Part shown: positions 1 through 6,423 of the stretch, piece by piece
Layout of the letters: each line of letters opens with the position of its first letter
Position numbering within the stretch: the stretch's first letter is position 1
Origin: Deltaproteobacteria bacterium
GTDB taxonomy: Bacteria > Desulfobacterota > Binatia > UBA9968 > CAXXLF01
DNA length: 7,236 nucleotides
Direction: 5' to 3'
Assembly: GCA_022571535.1 (NCBI GenBank)
Contig: JACZXR010000106.1
Location: 1-7,236, forward strand
Made by a program: the position numbers and the translations under genes
The notes under the pieces: generated by a model
Told to the model about the DNA's origin: nothing
Seen by the model: only the letters and a program-made list of their open reading frames with translations
Databases searched by the model: none

Positions 1-517
1 GCTGGATACCAGAATAAGGCGGCCACGGGGGATCCGCGTAGAGGATCCGGTATTTGCCGGGGGGAAGGGGCTGTGAGTTCAAATACCGCGAATCGCGGAT
101 TTTGGCTCGATGATACTCAAGCAATGCCTTCGCCCGCCGTTTCTCTTGCTTAACCGTTGTTTTGCCCGTTGCCAGCTTTTCGGCAAGGTCCGGTTGATGC
201 TCTTGTTCGGCGAGCATCTCTTCCACGGCGGTCTTACCGACCTTTACCCGCATGGCGGCTTGTTCTGTGGATTTGCCGGAAACCCCGCCCGATTTCGGGC
301 TAGGTTTTTCATCCTTGCTTGGCCTACCACCTTTCCGTGTTTCCGCTTCTTCCGCCAGTGGCCCCCGGATCTTAAGCGCGATACCGACGCGCTGGTCATA
401 AGTCAAATGGCGGCGAAGGATAGCGGAAATCTCATGTTGACAGGCGTGATTGAGGGGTGGGAGAATCCTAGTCGAACTGGACTTGTTAGACACGAAGATA
501 GCCAACCGACAAAACAT
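1..517 (-). CDS. MT-A70-type DNA adenine methyltransferase, N-terminal part, cut by left window edge
   Basis: The minus strand stays open from a TAA at 545-547 to the window edge. Taking the ATG at 515-517 gives 172 codons. Near the visible end (residues 150-172) it reads PPGKYRILYADPPW, with DPPW at residues 162-165 (bases 23-34). This is the signature of MT-A70-like N6-adenine methyltransferases, where DPPW is the catalytic motif. Before it, residues 38-145 start LTYDQRVGIALKI, pass through a charged GRPSKDEK linker and reach a helix-turn-helix-like stretch rich in Ala, Lys and Glu. This matches the DNA-binding spacer found in ParB-like/MT-A70 fusion proteins. Residues 1-30 do not resemble the usual N-terminal ParB-like domain (no DGRNR-type motif) and no Shine-Dalgarno precedes the ATG, so the start is uncertain and the 5' end may be truncated. 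The catalytic domain continues outside the window. The family is common in phages and mobile elements. Known of family: modifies adenine in DNA or RNA. Inferred: DNA target. Confidence 0.72.
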   Translation of the reverse strand, partial: MFCRLAIFVSNKSSSTRILPPLNHACQHEISAILRRHLTYDQRVGIALKIRGPLAEEAETRKGGRPSKDEKPSPKSGGVSGKSTEQAAMRVKVGKTAVEEMLAEQEHQPDLAEKLATGKTTVKQEKRRAKALLEYHRAKIRDSRYLNSQPLPPGKYRILYADPPWPPYSGIQ

Positions 518-560
518 CAAGATAAGGTTGAAGCCAAGATAAAATTACTGAAAGACCAGT

Positions 561-1472
561 ATGAGTCGTCCTAGGGTTCCGGTCAGAATCGAGGCGGAAG
601 TTCTTTTCCGAGCAGGTCACACATGCTGCGTCTGTCGTACGAAAGGCAAAGAGGTTCAGATTCATCATATAGATGGTAACCCATCAAACAATACCCTGGA
701 TAATCTGGCGGTTGTGTGCCTTGATTGTCACAGCCGGGTTACAGGAACAAGGGGTCTAGGGAGATCTTATAGCCGGGTTGAGGTAAGGAAATATAAGCGG
801 TCGTGGGACCAGCAAGTTCAATATTCCCGCCACGTGCATCACCCCAGAATTACATATCGGAAGGAGCTAATCACACAGATTGACCTGATTGTTTGTGAAA
901 TTCTTGCCTGCCCACCTAGAGATTCGCGTGTCAAAGTTCTTTTGGATATGCTTTATGAAATATTTTTGTGGCGGGGAAACCGTGAAATCACCCGAAAAAT
1001 CATAGAGGGGTTAAATCACATGGCGGTTATGAGCGGCATTGGCACTACCCCAATTGCACCTCTTGTAGCTGAAAAGCTATGGGATATGTGCAGCCAGTAT
1101 GTGGGTCCTGAAACTGTACCTATGGATAAGCAGGATACGTTAGAGGTGCTTAGATGTATCGACGCGTTGAATATCTTGGCTGAGTACAATTGTGAGTTTG
1201 GTCGTGGAAAAAGTGCAGTGCAGCCAATCGCTGGCCATGCGGAAAGGTTTTTTGAAGTGGGTCTGTGGTATTCAAAAAAGCGAATTGCGGATACAGTGCT
1301 TAATGGATACGAGAAAGCCCTTAAGTCTTGCTATTCTAGTAAGCGGATTGTCTTTGGCTTCGGTCGAACCACGCTTCGCAAGTCGGTCAGGAAACTCCAA
1401 AACTTGCTTTCGGCACAAAGACCGGGTTGGTCAAAGGAGCGGATCCGGCTTAAGAAATTATTAGCCATTTAA
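561..1472 (+). CDS. HNH endonuclease-domain protein with unrecognised C-terminal region
   Basis: A 303-residue protein. Residues 10-58 form an HNH/McrA-type nuclease domain: a zinc-type pair C22/C25, the core H35-H36-I-D-G-N40 followed by N43-N44 and D47-N48-L, and a second pair C53/C56 with H57. All positions expected for metal binding and catalysis are present, so the domain looks intact. After a basic linker (about 70-85, with several Arg and Lys) come some 215 residues of mixed charge that look largely alpha-helical. I do not recognise this part; it may be a sensor, target-recognition or oligomerisation domain. There is no signal peptide or membrane segment, so it is probably cytoplasmic. 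The ATG at 561 has only a weak purine stretch (GAAAGA) before it. The gene lies 43 bases from the divergent methyltransferase and looks lower in GC than the genes to its right, which fits acquisition by transfer. Possible roles are restriction-type defence or a mobile-element nuclease; neither is proven by sequence. Confidence 0.8.
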   Translation: MSRPRVPVRIEAEVLFRAGHTCCVCRTKGKEVQIHHIDGNPSNNTLDNLAVVCLDCHSRVTGTRGLGRSYSRVEVRKYKRSWDQQVQYSRHVHHPRITYRKELITQIDLIVCEILACPPRDSRVKVLLDMLYEIFLWRGNREITRKIIEGLNHMAVMSGIGTTPIAPLVAEKLWDMCSQYVGPETVPMDKQDTLEVLRCIDALNILAEYNCEFGRGKSAVQPIAGHAERFFEVGLWYSKKRIADTVLNGYEKALKSCYSSKRIVFGFGRTTLRKSVRKLQNLLSAQRPGWSKERIRLKKLLAI

Positions 1473-1490
1473 TCCAACAAGGGTCGAATT

Positions 1491-1554
1491 CCCCGCCGCT
1501 TGCGGCGTCAAAGAAATCGGTAATTCGATACCTGATACCCCGCTGCTTGCGGCG
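1491..1554. repeat. Two diverged copies of a GC-rich palindrome
   Basis: Bases 1491-1507 (CCCCGCCGCTTGCGGCG) and 1538-1554 (CCCCGCTGCTTGCGGCG) differ at one position and lie 47 bases apart. Each can fold on itself around TTG. The second copy has a completed outer stem; in the first the outer stem is lost after GGCG. The pattern suggests a small palindromic element of the REP type present twice, one copy decayed. That it is dispersed through the genome is inference; only this locus is visible. Confidence 0.6.
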
Positions 1555-1571
1555 GGGTAGTTCATTTTTTT
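1536..1571 (+). terminator. Probable intrinsic terminator after the HNH gene
   Basis: Bases 1536-1559 form a strong hairpin: TACCCCGC pairs with GCGGGGTA, with a short inner stem around CTTG. Five bases later there is a run of seven T (1565-1571). It lies 64 bases after the HNH stop codon, in the right orientation to end that transcript and insulate the downstream operon. The T run does not directly abut the stem, so efficiency is uncertain. The hairpin is also one copy of the palindrome described at 1491-1554. Confidence 0.6.
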
Positions 1572-1798
1572 CGGATCGGGGTTAAGCAACGGCCTTGAAG
1601 TTAGCGGATCATAACACATTTTCCGAGCCATTAGTCATCGACGTTCTACGAATTCGGCAGATCGAAAGCCGGCACCGTGAATGTGAAGGTAAGTAATCGG
1701 CCGCTATCGGATCATAACTGACACTCCTAGGCCTTACCCCGCGACAGTTGAGATGTGGTAAAGTACGTCAATTGAAATTTGCAGATACTTTTGCGTTC
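1572..1798. other. Gene-free spacer
   Basis: Between the terminator and the putative promoter I find no convincing coding region on either strand. Short open stretches exist, one ending SNRPLSDHN before a TGA at about 1719, but they lack starts with ribosome binding sites and recognisable domains. Apart from the direct repeat noted above, nothing functional is visible. Confidence 0.6.
1588..1718. repeat. Diverged direct repeat in the intergenic region
   Basis: Bases 1600-1615 and 1703-1718 match at 14 of 16 positions and share the exact 11-mer CGGATCATAAC. Both are preceded at a short distance by CGGCC (1590-1594 and 1698-1702). The repeat unit is thus about 25-28 bases, with starts about 105 bases apart. 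No gene is seen between the copies. Function unknown; it could be a remnant of a duplication or the end of a mobile sequence. Confidence 0.5.
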
Positions 1799-1804
1799 TA
1801 TAAT
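1772..1804 (+). promoter_or_regulatory. Possible sigma-70-type promoter of the LPS operon
   Basis: A perfect TATAAT lies at 1799-1804, 50 bases before the first glycosyltransferase start, in an AT-rich stretch. A TTGAAA at 1772-1777 is 21 bases upstream, which is longer than the usual 16-18. No better -35 is seen, so the -10 is plausible and the -35 doubtful. Transcription would begin near 1811 and leave a leader of about 40 bases. Confidence 0.35.
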
Positions 1805-1853
1805 TTAATTTTCAGATTTTGAATGAGAAATAATCGGAGAATATAAGGGCGCC

Positions 1854-2645
1854 ATGTCCAATCCCACAACAGAAATCTCGGCTATCGTTGTTTGCTTCAA
1901 CGAAGAACATAACATCCGTGATTGTCTAGAGAGTCTTAAGTGGTGCAACGAGATTGTGGTGGTGGATTCTTTCAGTACCGACCGGACGGTGGAGATCTGT
2001 CGTGAGTATACAAACCGAGTGATCCAGCGCCCATGGGCCGGTTATCGGGATCAAAAGGCATTCGCTCATTCTCAAGCCACCCGGGAATGGGTCATGCTGG
2101 TAGATGCAGATGAGCGGGTGTCTCAGGAGCTGAGGGAGGAGATCCGAGATGTTTTGAGTCGATTTGGCGATCGCTATGCCGCATTCAGAGTGCCGCGGCT
2201 CGTATATTATCTGCGGCAGTGGTGGTGGCGTGGGGGATGGTACCCGGACTACGATATTCGGGTTTTTCGGCGCGATCGCGCAACATGGGGTGGGCTGGAC
2301 CCGCATGAACAGATCCTAATTGACGGAAAGGTTCGGCGCTTAAAAAATCCGTTGCATCATTTTTCTTATCGAGATATCACTGACCACTTAAATCGGATCA
2401 ATCACTTTACCACTGTCTCCTCGAAAGAGCTCAAAGACCAGGGTAAACGCTGGCGGTGGATGGATAACCTCTTTCGACCGCCCTTTCGTTTTTTCCGCTC
2501 CTATGTCCTGCAAAGGGGATTTCTCGAGGGAGTACCGGGATTTTTCATTGCGGCAACGGCGGCGATTTATGTGTTCCTCAAATATGCTAAGCTAAAAGAA
2601 CTTGAGCTGTTGGAGCAGGAAAATAGAGGGCGTGGGCGGAGATAG
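1854..2645 (+). CDS. Glycosyltransferase family 2, WaaE/KdtX-like (LPS core)
   Basis: A 263-residue cytoplasmic or membrane-associated GT-A fold enzyme that transfers a sugar from a nucleotide-sugar donor. Residues 8-18 give the first strand (ISAIVVCFNEE), residues 34-45 the VVVDSFSTDRT nucleotide-binding segment, and V-D84-A-D86-E the metal-binding DxD motif. The stretch YPDYDIRVFRR (130-140), followed by H151-E152, is typical of the WaaE/KdtX subfamily, which adds a hexose to the inner core of lipopolysaccharide. A hydrophobic segment at about 224-245 near the C-terminus probably anchors the protein to the inner membrane. The length is normal for the subfamily. AAGGG at 1845-1849, and GGAG at 1836-1839, precede the ATG. 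It is the first gene of the operon, and its last 14 bases overlap the next glycosyltransferase gene. The exact sugar and acceptor cannot be read from sequence. Confidence 0.87.
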   Translation: MSNPTTEISAIVVCFNEEHNIRDCLESLKWCNEIVVVDSFSTDRTVEICREYTNRVIQRPWAGYRDQKAFAHSQATREWVMLVDADERVSQELREEIRDVLSRFGDRYAAFRVPRLVYYLRQWWWRGGWYPDYDIRVFRRDRATWGGLDPHEQILIDGKVRRLKNPLHHFSYRDITDHLNRINHFTTVSSKELKDQGKRWRWMDNLFRPPFRFFRSYVLQRGFLEGVPGFFIAATAAIYVFLKYAKLKELELLEQENRGRGRR

Positions 2646-3735
2646 CTGTCCTGTTAAGATTCTTCATGTGGACCCAGAGAGCGGATGGGGAGGTGGGGAG
2701 ACCCAGGTCCTGGGTCTCCTCAAATACCTCTCCCTTCGTGGGCACCAGAACCATCTCCTTTGCCATCCAGAAGGGCTCTTGTCTGGGGAAGTCAGGGGGA
2801 TAGGGGTTTCGACATTTTCCATCAGGGTGCGGAACGACCTCGATTTGAGGCCGGTCTTTTCCCTCAGGAGGCTTATCCGGAGGGAACAGTATGACATTGT
2901 CCATTTCCATACCAAGAGGGCACATGCCTTGTGCCTTTGGTTGGGACGAATCCATCCGGGGGTGAGGCATGTGGTGACGCGGAGAATGGATTACCCGGTG
3001 AAGAGAAATTGGTATAATCGCTGGATTTATAACCGACAGGTGGATGGGGTTGTGGCAATCTCAGAAAAAATCGCGGATTTGCTGGCTGAAGGCGGCGTTT
3101 GGAAAGAAAAGATTCGTGTCATCCATAGTGGGATAGACCCTACACGCTTTCAGAGGCTGGGAGAGGGAAAACAGGTTTCTGATTGTCCGGTGATAGGGGT
3201 GGTGGCCGTGCTGGAAGAAAGAAAGGGGCATCGATTCCTGTTGGAGGCAGCACAGCTTCTCAAGCAACAGGGATATCGGATTCGGTATCAGTTTTCCGGA
3301 GAAGGTCGGGAGAGGGAATTTCTAGAGCGGATGGTTCGGCGATTGGGACTTCAAGAGGACGTGACCTTCATGGGCTTTGTCTCTGACGTCCCGGCCTTCT
3401 TGTCTGGTATCGATCTCTTTGTCCTCCCCTCACTCTATGAAGGGTTGGGGGTTGCGGTTATTGAGGCCATGGCGGCAGGTAAGCCGGTCGTGGCGAGCTG
3501 CGTTGGTGGTCTTCCAGAGTTGGTAGATAATGAGGTGACTGGTTTAACGGTTCCTCCTGGGGATCCTCCGGCATTGGCCAGAGCTATTTCTCATGTTCTT
3601 TCCAAGAAAGGGGCCCTGGACTGTATGGGAGTTAAGGCTAGAGAACGGGTTCAACAACACTTTACCATGGAGCAGATGGCGAAGAAGAACGAAGGCTTTT
3701 ACTATGAGCTCCTGGGCAAGAACAAACAAAAGTAG
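2632..3735 (+). CDS. Glycosyltransferase family 4 (GT-B fold)
   Basis: A 367-residue retaining glycosyltransferase, probably acting on the lipopolysaccharide core or a related cell-surface glycan. The N-terminal half opens with KILHVD (from residue 9) and the glycine-rich loop GWGGGE (18-23). IVHFH (89-93) is the usual end of a Rossmann strand. The C-terminal half has VIHSGID, then FSGEG, and the family's EX7E motif in SLYEGLGVAVIEAMAAG, with glutamates at about 270 and 278; this motif binds the nucleotide-sugar. I prefer the GTG at 2632: it puts the first beta strand near the N-terminus, and AGGA at 2617-2620 lies 11 bases upstream. A TTG at 2602 would add ten residues without family support. 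The start lies inside the end of the GT2 gene, so the two are translationally coupled. The protein has no signal peptide. Its substrate is unknown. Confidence 0.87.
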   Translation: MGGDSCPVKILHVDPESGWGGGETQVLGLLKYLSLRGHQNHLLCHPEGLLSGEVRGIGVSTFSIRVRNDLDLRPVFSLRRLIRREQYDIVHFHTKRAHALCLWLGRIHPGVRHVVTRRMDYPVKRNWYNRWIYNRQVDGVVAISEKIADLLAEGGVWKEKIRVIHSGIDPTRFQRLGEGKQVSDCPVIGVVAVLEERKGHRFLLEAAQLLKQQGYRIRYQFSGEGREREFLERMVRRLGLQEDVTFMGFVSDVPAFLSGIDLFVLPSLYEGLGVAVIEAMAAGKPVVASCVGGLPELVDNEVTGLTVPPGDPPALARAISHVLSKKGALDCMGVKARERVQQHFTMEQMAKKNEGFYYELLGKNKQK

Positions 3736-3737
3736 AA

Positions 3738-3876
3738 ACCCGAAATCCGAAATTTGAAACAATACCAAAATTCAAATTACGAAAATCTTAAACTATTCAA
3801 TTCGATAGTTTTTGACGTAAGAATTTTGTCATTTGGATTTGTTTCGAATTTCGAAATTAGGATTTCGGATTTTAGG
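3738..3876. repeat. AT-rich, imperfect long inverted repeat (MITE-like element)
   Basis: This stretch is far richer in AT than both neighbouring genes and is an extended imperfect palindrome. The centre, at about 3800, is AAACTAT (3790-3796) facing ATAGTTT (3805-3811). The outer arms are CCGAAATTTGAAACAA near 3747-3762 and its near-complement TTGTTTCGAATTTCGA near 3839-3854, followed by GGATTTCGG, which mirrors CCGAAATCC. The same CCGAAAT/ATTTCGG words recur several times. No protein is encoded. It fills almost the whole gap between the GT4 stop codon and the rfaE1 start. From general knowledge, intergenic palindromes of this wording are dispersed in Deltaproteobacteria and Planctomycetes genomes; that this is one of them is inference. 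Within the operon transcript it would form a long hairpin. Confidence 0.75.
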
Positions 3877-3883
3877 TTGGAAG

Positions 3884-4885
3884 GTGAAGAAGGTCATCAT
3901 CAACCAAAGAAGGCTTTTGGCCCTTGTGAGTCGATTTCGCCGCTGTCACCTCCTGGTGATAGGCGATTTGATGCTGGACCGGTTCATCTGGGGTGAGGTG
4001 GAGCGGGTCTCGCCCGAGGCGCCGGTCCCTGTCGTTCGAGTGACCTCGGAGAGCTTGCGTCTGGGGGGTGCGGCAAACGTCATTCACAATATTAGAAACC
4101 TTGGGGGGCATGTCACTGCTTGCGGGGTCTTGGGACAGGACGAGGCCGGAAAACATCTTCTCCGAAGCCTCAAGGGGATCGGGAGTTCCACTGCAGGGGT
4201 ATTTTCGGAGGCCCATATCCTTACCACTCAAAAAAGCCGTGTCATTGCTCACCCGCGCCACCACCAGTTGGTCCGGCTGGATCATGAGAACCACGGTGAC
4301 ATCGGCGAGAGGGTTCGGCGAAGGATCCGGCAATTCGTGGAAAGGCAGGTGAGCCGATACGATGGAGTTGTGATTTCCGACTATGGCAAGGGAATCGTAC
4401 ATCCTGAGCTATTGGAACTGATCAGCAAGTTGGCCCTCAAGAAAAAACTGATCTGCGTGGTGGATCCCAAAAAGGAGAATTATGGAAAATACCGCAATAT
4501 ATCTTTGGTAACGCCCAACAAGGAAGAGGCCACCGAGGCGTCGGGGATAGTGATCCACGACCAGGCATCTTTGCAAAAGGCGGGCAGGGCCCTTCTGAAG
4601 ATGTGGCAGGCACGTGCTGTTCTTATCACCCGGGGACAGGAAGGGATGAGTCTGTTTAGTCAGGATGGCACCCGCGGTTATTTTCCAACTGCAGCCAGGG
4701 AGATATTCGATGTGACTGGGGCAGGGGACACGGTAGTGGCTGCCTGTGCCCTGGTTTTGGCGAGTCGGGGGACATACGAAGAGGCCGCAGTGATGGCCAA
4801 TCTGGCTGCAGGGGTCGTAGTGGGAGAGGTGGGCACAGTGCCGGTGCCGGTGAATCGGCTGAGACAGGCTATCCGGGGCCGGTAG
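3884..4885 (+). CDS. rfaE1: D-glycero-beta-D-manno-heptose-7-phosphate kinase
   Basis: A 333-residue PfkB/ribokinase-family enzyme that phosphorylates heptose-7-phosphate at C1 with ATP, in the ADP-heptose pathway for lipopolysaccharide inner core. Diagnostic stretches, numbered from the GTG at 3884, are VIGDLMLDR (25-33), SPEAPVPVV (43-51), GGAANV (61-66), DPK (194-196), TPN (210-212) and the C-terminal PfkB signature DVTGAGDT (276-283), with D282 as catalytic base. The protein ends after the kinase domain. The adenylyltransferase half found in E. coli HldE is missing, so a separate rfaE2/hldC should exist elsewhere. I chose GTG 3884 because related proteins begin just before the RRLL..V segment and AGG (3874-3876) lies seven bases upstream. 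A TTG at 3833 would translate the palindromic repeat as 17 extra residues, which is unlikely. Its position after two glycosyltransferase genes fits LPS synthesis. Confidence 0.92.
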   Translation: MKKVIINQRRLLALVSRFRRCHLLVIGDLMLDRFIWGEVERVSPEAPVPVVRVTSESLRLGGAANVIHNIRNLGGHVTACGVLGQDEAGKHLLRSLKGIGSSTAGVFSEAHILTTQKSRVIAHPRHHQLVRLDHENHGDIGERVRRRIRQFVERQVSRYDGVVISDYGKGIVHPELLELISKLALKKKLICVVDPKKENYGKYRNISLVTPNKEEATEASGIVIHDQASLQKAGRALLKMWQARAVLITRGQEGMSLFSQDGTRGYFPTAAREIFDVTGAGDTVVAACALVLASRGTYEEAAVMANLAAGVVVGEVGTVPVPVNRLRQAIRGR

Positions 4886-4924
4886 TAGCCAGGGACCCAA
4901 TATCCAGAGAGGAATGCAATCACA

Positions 4925-5788
4925 ATGAACAGCATGACCGGTTATGGAGAGGCTGAGGCACAGGGAAAGCTGGCAAAAGTAACAGTGCAACTCCGCACGC
5001 TGAATCATCGTCATCTGGATATTCAGCTCAGGGTCCCGAGAGTCTATCTTTCGGTCGAAGAGGAAATGCGGAGGAAAGTCCGGCAGAGGATCAGCAGGGG
5101 TCGCATTGAGATTTTTGTTACCCGTTTTGTGCTCAGGGGACAGGGTCGAAGGCTAGAGTTAGATGAGGGGTTGCTTGAGCAGTACATTAAGAGCCTGCGG
5201 CGTGCGAAGAAAAGACTCGGTCTCAAGGGCGAGATGGATCTCTCTCTGCTCTCTAAGCTTCCAGATCTCTTTCGGTTCAGCGAAGGCGAAGTGATAGAGA
5301 AAAGCGAGGGCAGCCTGGTAATGAAGGCGCTGGAGTCGGCCTTGAGAAGGCTGGAGCGCTCGAGGCAACGAGAGGGCCGCTACCTGAGGTTGGATATACA
5401 AGACCAGGTGCACAGCCTGCAAAAGGTCTGTGCCGGATTAAAGCGGGAGGCCAGGAATCTTCGGGTGCAGCTTGTATCGTCCCCATCTTCTAGAGAGGGG
5501 GGGGAATTTCCGGTGAATCAGAGGGGGTCGTTGGAGCGTGACAACTCTGTCCTCAAGGGCGACATTCACGAAGAGGTGGTAAGGCTGAAAATCCATGTAG
5601 GGGGTCTGTCTGGATTGATCCGGGAAGGGAAACCGGTAGGAAAAAAGTTCGACTTTCTACTCCAGGAAGTACAGAGGGAACTGAACACCATTAGTTCTAA
5701 GGCTCCGAATCTATCCGTGGTCGGGCTGGTCCTGACAGGCAAAGAGATGGTAGAAAAGATTAGGGAACAGGTGCAGAATGTGGAGTGA
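4925..5788 (+). CDS. yicC: YicC/YloC-family endoribonuclease
   Basis: A 287-residue cytoplasmic protein. The N-terminus MNSMTGYGEA and the following LRTLNHRHLDIQLRVP (23-38) are hallmarks of the YicC N-terminal domain. The C-terminal DUF1732 domain starts near 213 (DIHEEVVRLKIHV) and holds PVGKKFDFLLQEVQRELNTI (237-256) and a KIREQVQN end (278-285). E. coli YicC and B. subtilis YloC act as endoribonucleases; in E. coli YicC affects the small RNA RyhB. The link between the domains (about 183-212) departs from the family: the usual acidic helix with an EVALLADR-type stretch is not recognisable, and a run of eight G (5497-5504) lies there. The ATG at 4925 has GAGAGGA at 4907-4913. The stop overlaps the gmk start, so the two are probably coupled. 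yicC next to gmk is a widespread arrangement. Confidence 0.93.
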   Translation: MNSMTGYGEAEAQGKLAKVTVQLRTLNHRHLDIQLRVPRVYLSVEEEMRRKVRQRISRGRIEIFVTRFVLRGQGRRLELDEGLLEQYIKSLRRAKKRLGLKGEMDLSLLSKLPDLFRFSEGEVIEKSEGSLVMKALESALRRLERSRQREGRYLRLDIQDQVHSLQKVCAGLKREARNLRVQLVSSPSSREGGEFPVNQRGSLERDNSVLKGDIHEEVVRLKIHVGGLSGLIREGKPVGKKFDFLLQEVQRELNTISSKAPNLSVVGLVLTGKEMVEKIREQVQNVE

Positions 5789-6423
5789 AAAGGGCGATTG
5801 GATCGGGGCGTTCTGTGATACGGAGTAAAGGTGTTATTTTTATTCTGTCTGCCCCATCGGGAGCAGGCAAGACCACGTTAATCAAGAGACTCATGAAGGT
5901 CTTTCCTGATCTCAAACTCTCGATTTCCTACACGACCCGTAAACCCCGATCGGGAGAAATCCCGGGACAAGATTATTTCTTTGTGGCTCAGAAGAAATTT
6001 GAGCTGATGCGGGCCAAAGGTGAATTTGTTGAATGGGCCAATGTGCATGGCAACCTTTACGGTACCCCGCAGCGTCCCCTGGAGAAAAGTATCCGAAGCG
6101 GTGGGGACATCCTTCTAGATATCGATGTACAGGGGAATAAGAAGGTCAAGGCACGGTATCCCAATTCGGTCTCGATCTTTCTCCTCCCGCCCTCTTGGAA
6201 GGAGCTGGAGAGGCGGCTTGCGTTGAGAGGGACTGACGGCCGGGAGACCATCAGGCAGCGACTGCAGGATGCACGGCGTGAGCTAAGAGAGATTAAGAGT
6301 TATGATTATTTTATTGTGAACCGGGAGATTCAGCACGCCTTAGAGTTGCTCAAGTCCGTTGTCGTGGCGGAGAGGATGAGGGTTTTCAGGGTTCAGAAAT
6401 GGACAGCGTCGCTTCTTCATTAG
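5785..6423 (+). CDS. gmk: Guanylate kinase
   Basis: Phosphorylates GMP (and dGMP) to GDP with ATP in the cytoplasm, feeding GTP and (p)ppGpp synthesis. A 212-residue protein with all family motifs: P-loop SAPSGAGKTT (22-31), GMP-binding TTRKPRSGE (50-58), FVEWANVHGNLYGTP (81-95), LDIDVQG (111-117), the lid with RGTDG (148-152) and YDYFIVN (173-179). The GTG at 5785 overlaps the yicC stop by four bases (GTGA). A second GTG at 5815 has GGGG six bases upstream and would give a start closer to the family norm, just before KGVIFILSAPSG; the first 10 residues are therefore uncertain. The C-terminus runs about 10 residues past the last conserved helix. It is followed after 25 bases by the RelA/SpoT gene. 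Confidence 0.95.
   Translation: MKRAIGSGRSVIRSKGVIFILSAPSGAGKTTLIKRLMKVFPDLKLSISYTTRKPRSGEIPGQDYFFVAQKKFELMRAKGEFVEWANVHGNLYGTPQRPLEKSIRSGGDILLDIDVQGNKKVKARYPNSVSIFLLPPSWKELERRLALRGTDGRETIRQRLQDARRELREIKSYDYFIVNREIQHALELLKSVVVAERMRVFRVQKWTASLLH

Noticed and set aside
110..574. Plus-strand open frame of 154 codons
   Set aside because: It lies opposite the minus-strand methyltransferase frame, which has a DPPW motif and family-like spacer. The plus-strand product is a Phe/Leu/Arg/Pro-rich sequence without domains, typical of an antisense shadow.
1472..1587. Possible integron attC site (ATCCAAC at 1472-1478 and GTTAAGC at 1581-1587)
   Set aside because: Both words fit the RYYYAAC and GTTRRRY consensus, and the first follows the HNH stop as in a cassette. 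However, the two ends are not complementary to each other, the interior is better explained by the palindrome pair and T tract, and no integrase is visible.
1623..1721. Short plus-strand frame ending SNRPLSDHN
   Set aside because: About 30 codons between stops, with no convincing start, ribosome binding site or known domain; part of it is the direct repeat.
2602..2631. TTG at 2602 as start of the GT4 gene
   Set aside because: It would add ten residues (SCWSRKIEG) with no family support. The GTG at 2632 has an AGGA upstream and puts the first beta strand at the usual distance.
3872..4402. Long minus-strand open frame opposite rfaE1
   Set aside because: It is antisense to a clear PfkB-family gene and its product has no recognisable motif; similar frames opposite yicC, gmk and the GT genes are also shadows of GC-biased coding sequence.
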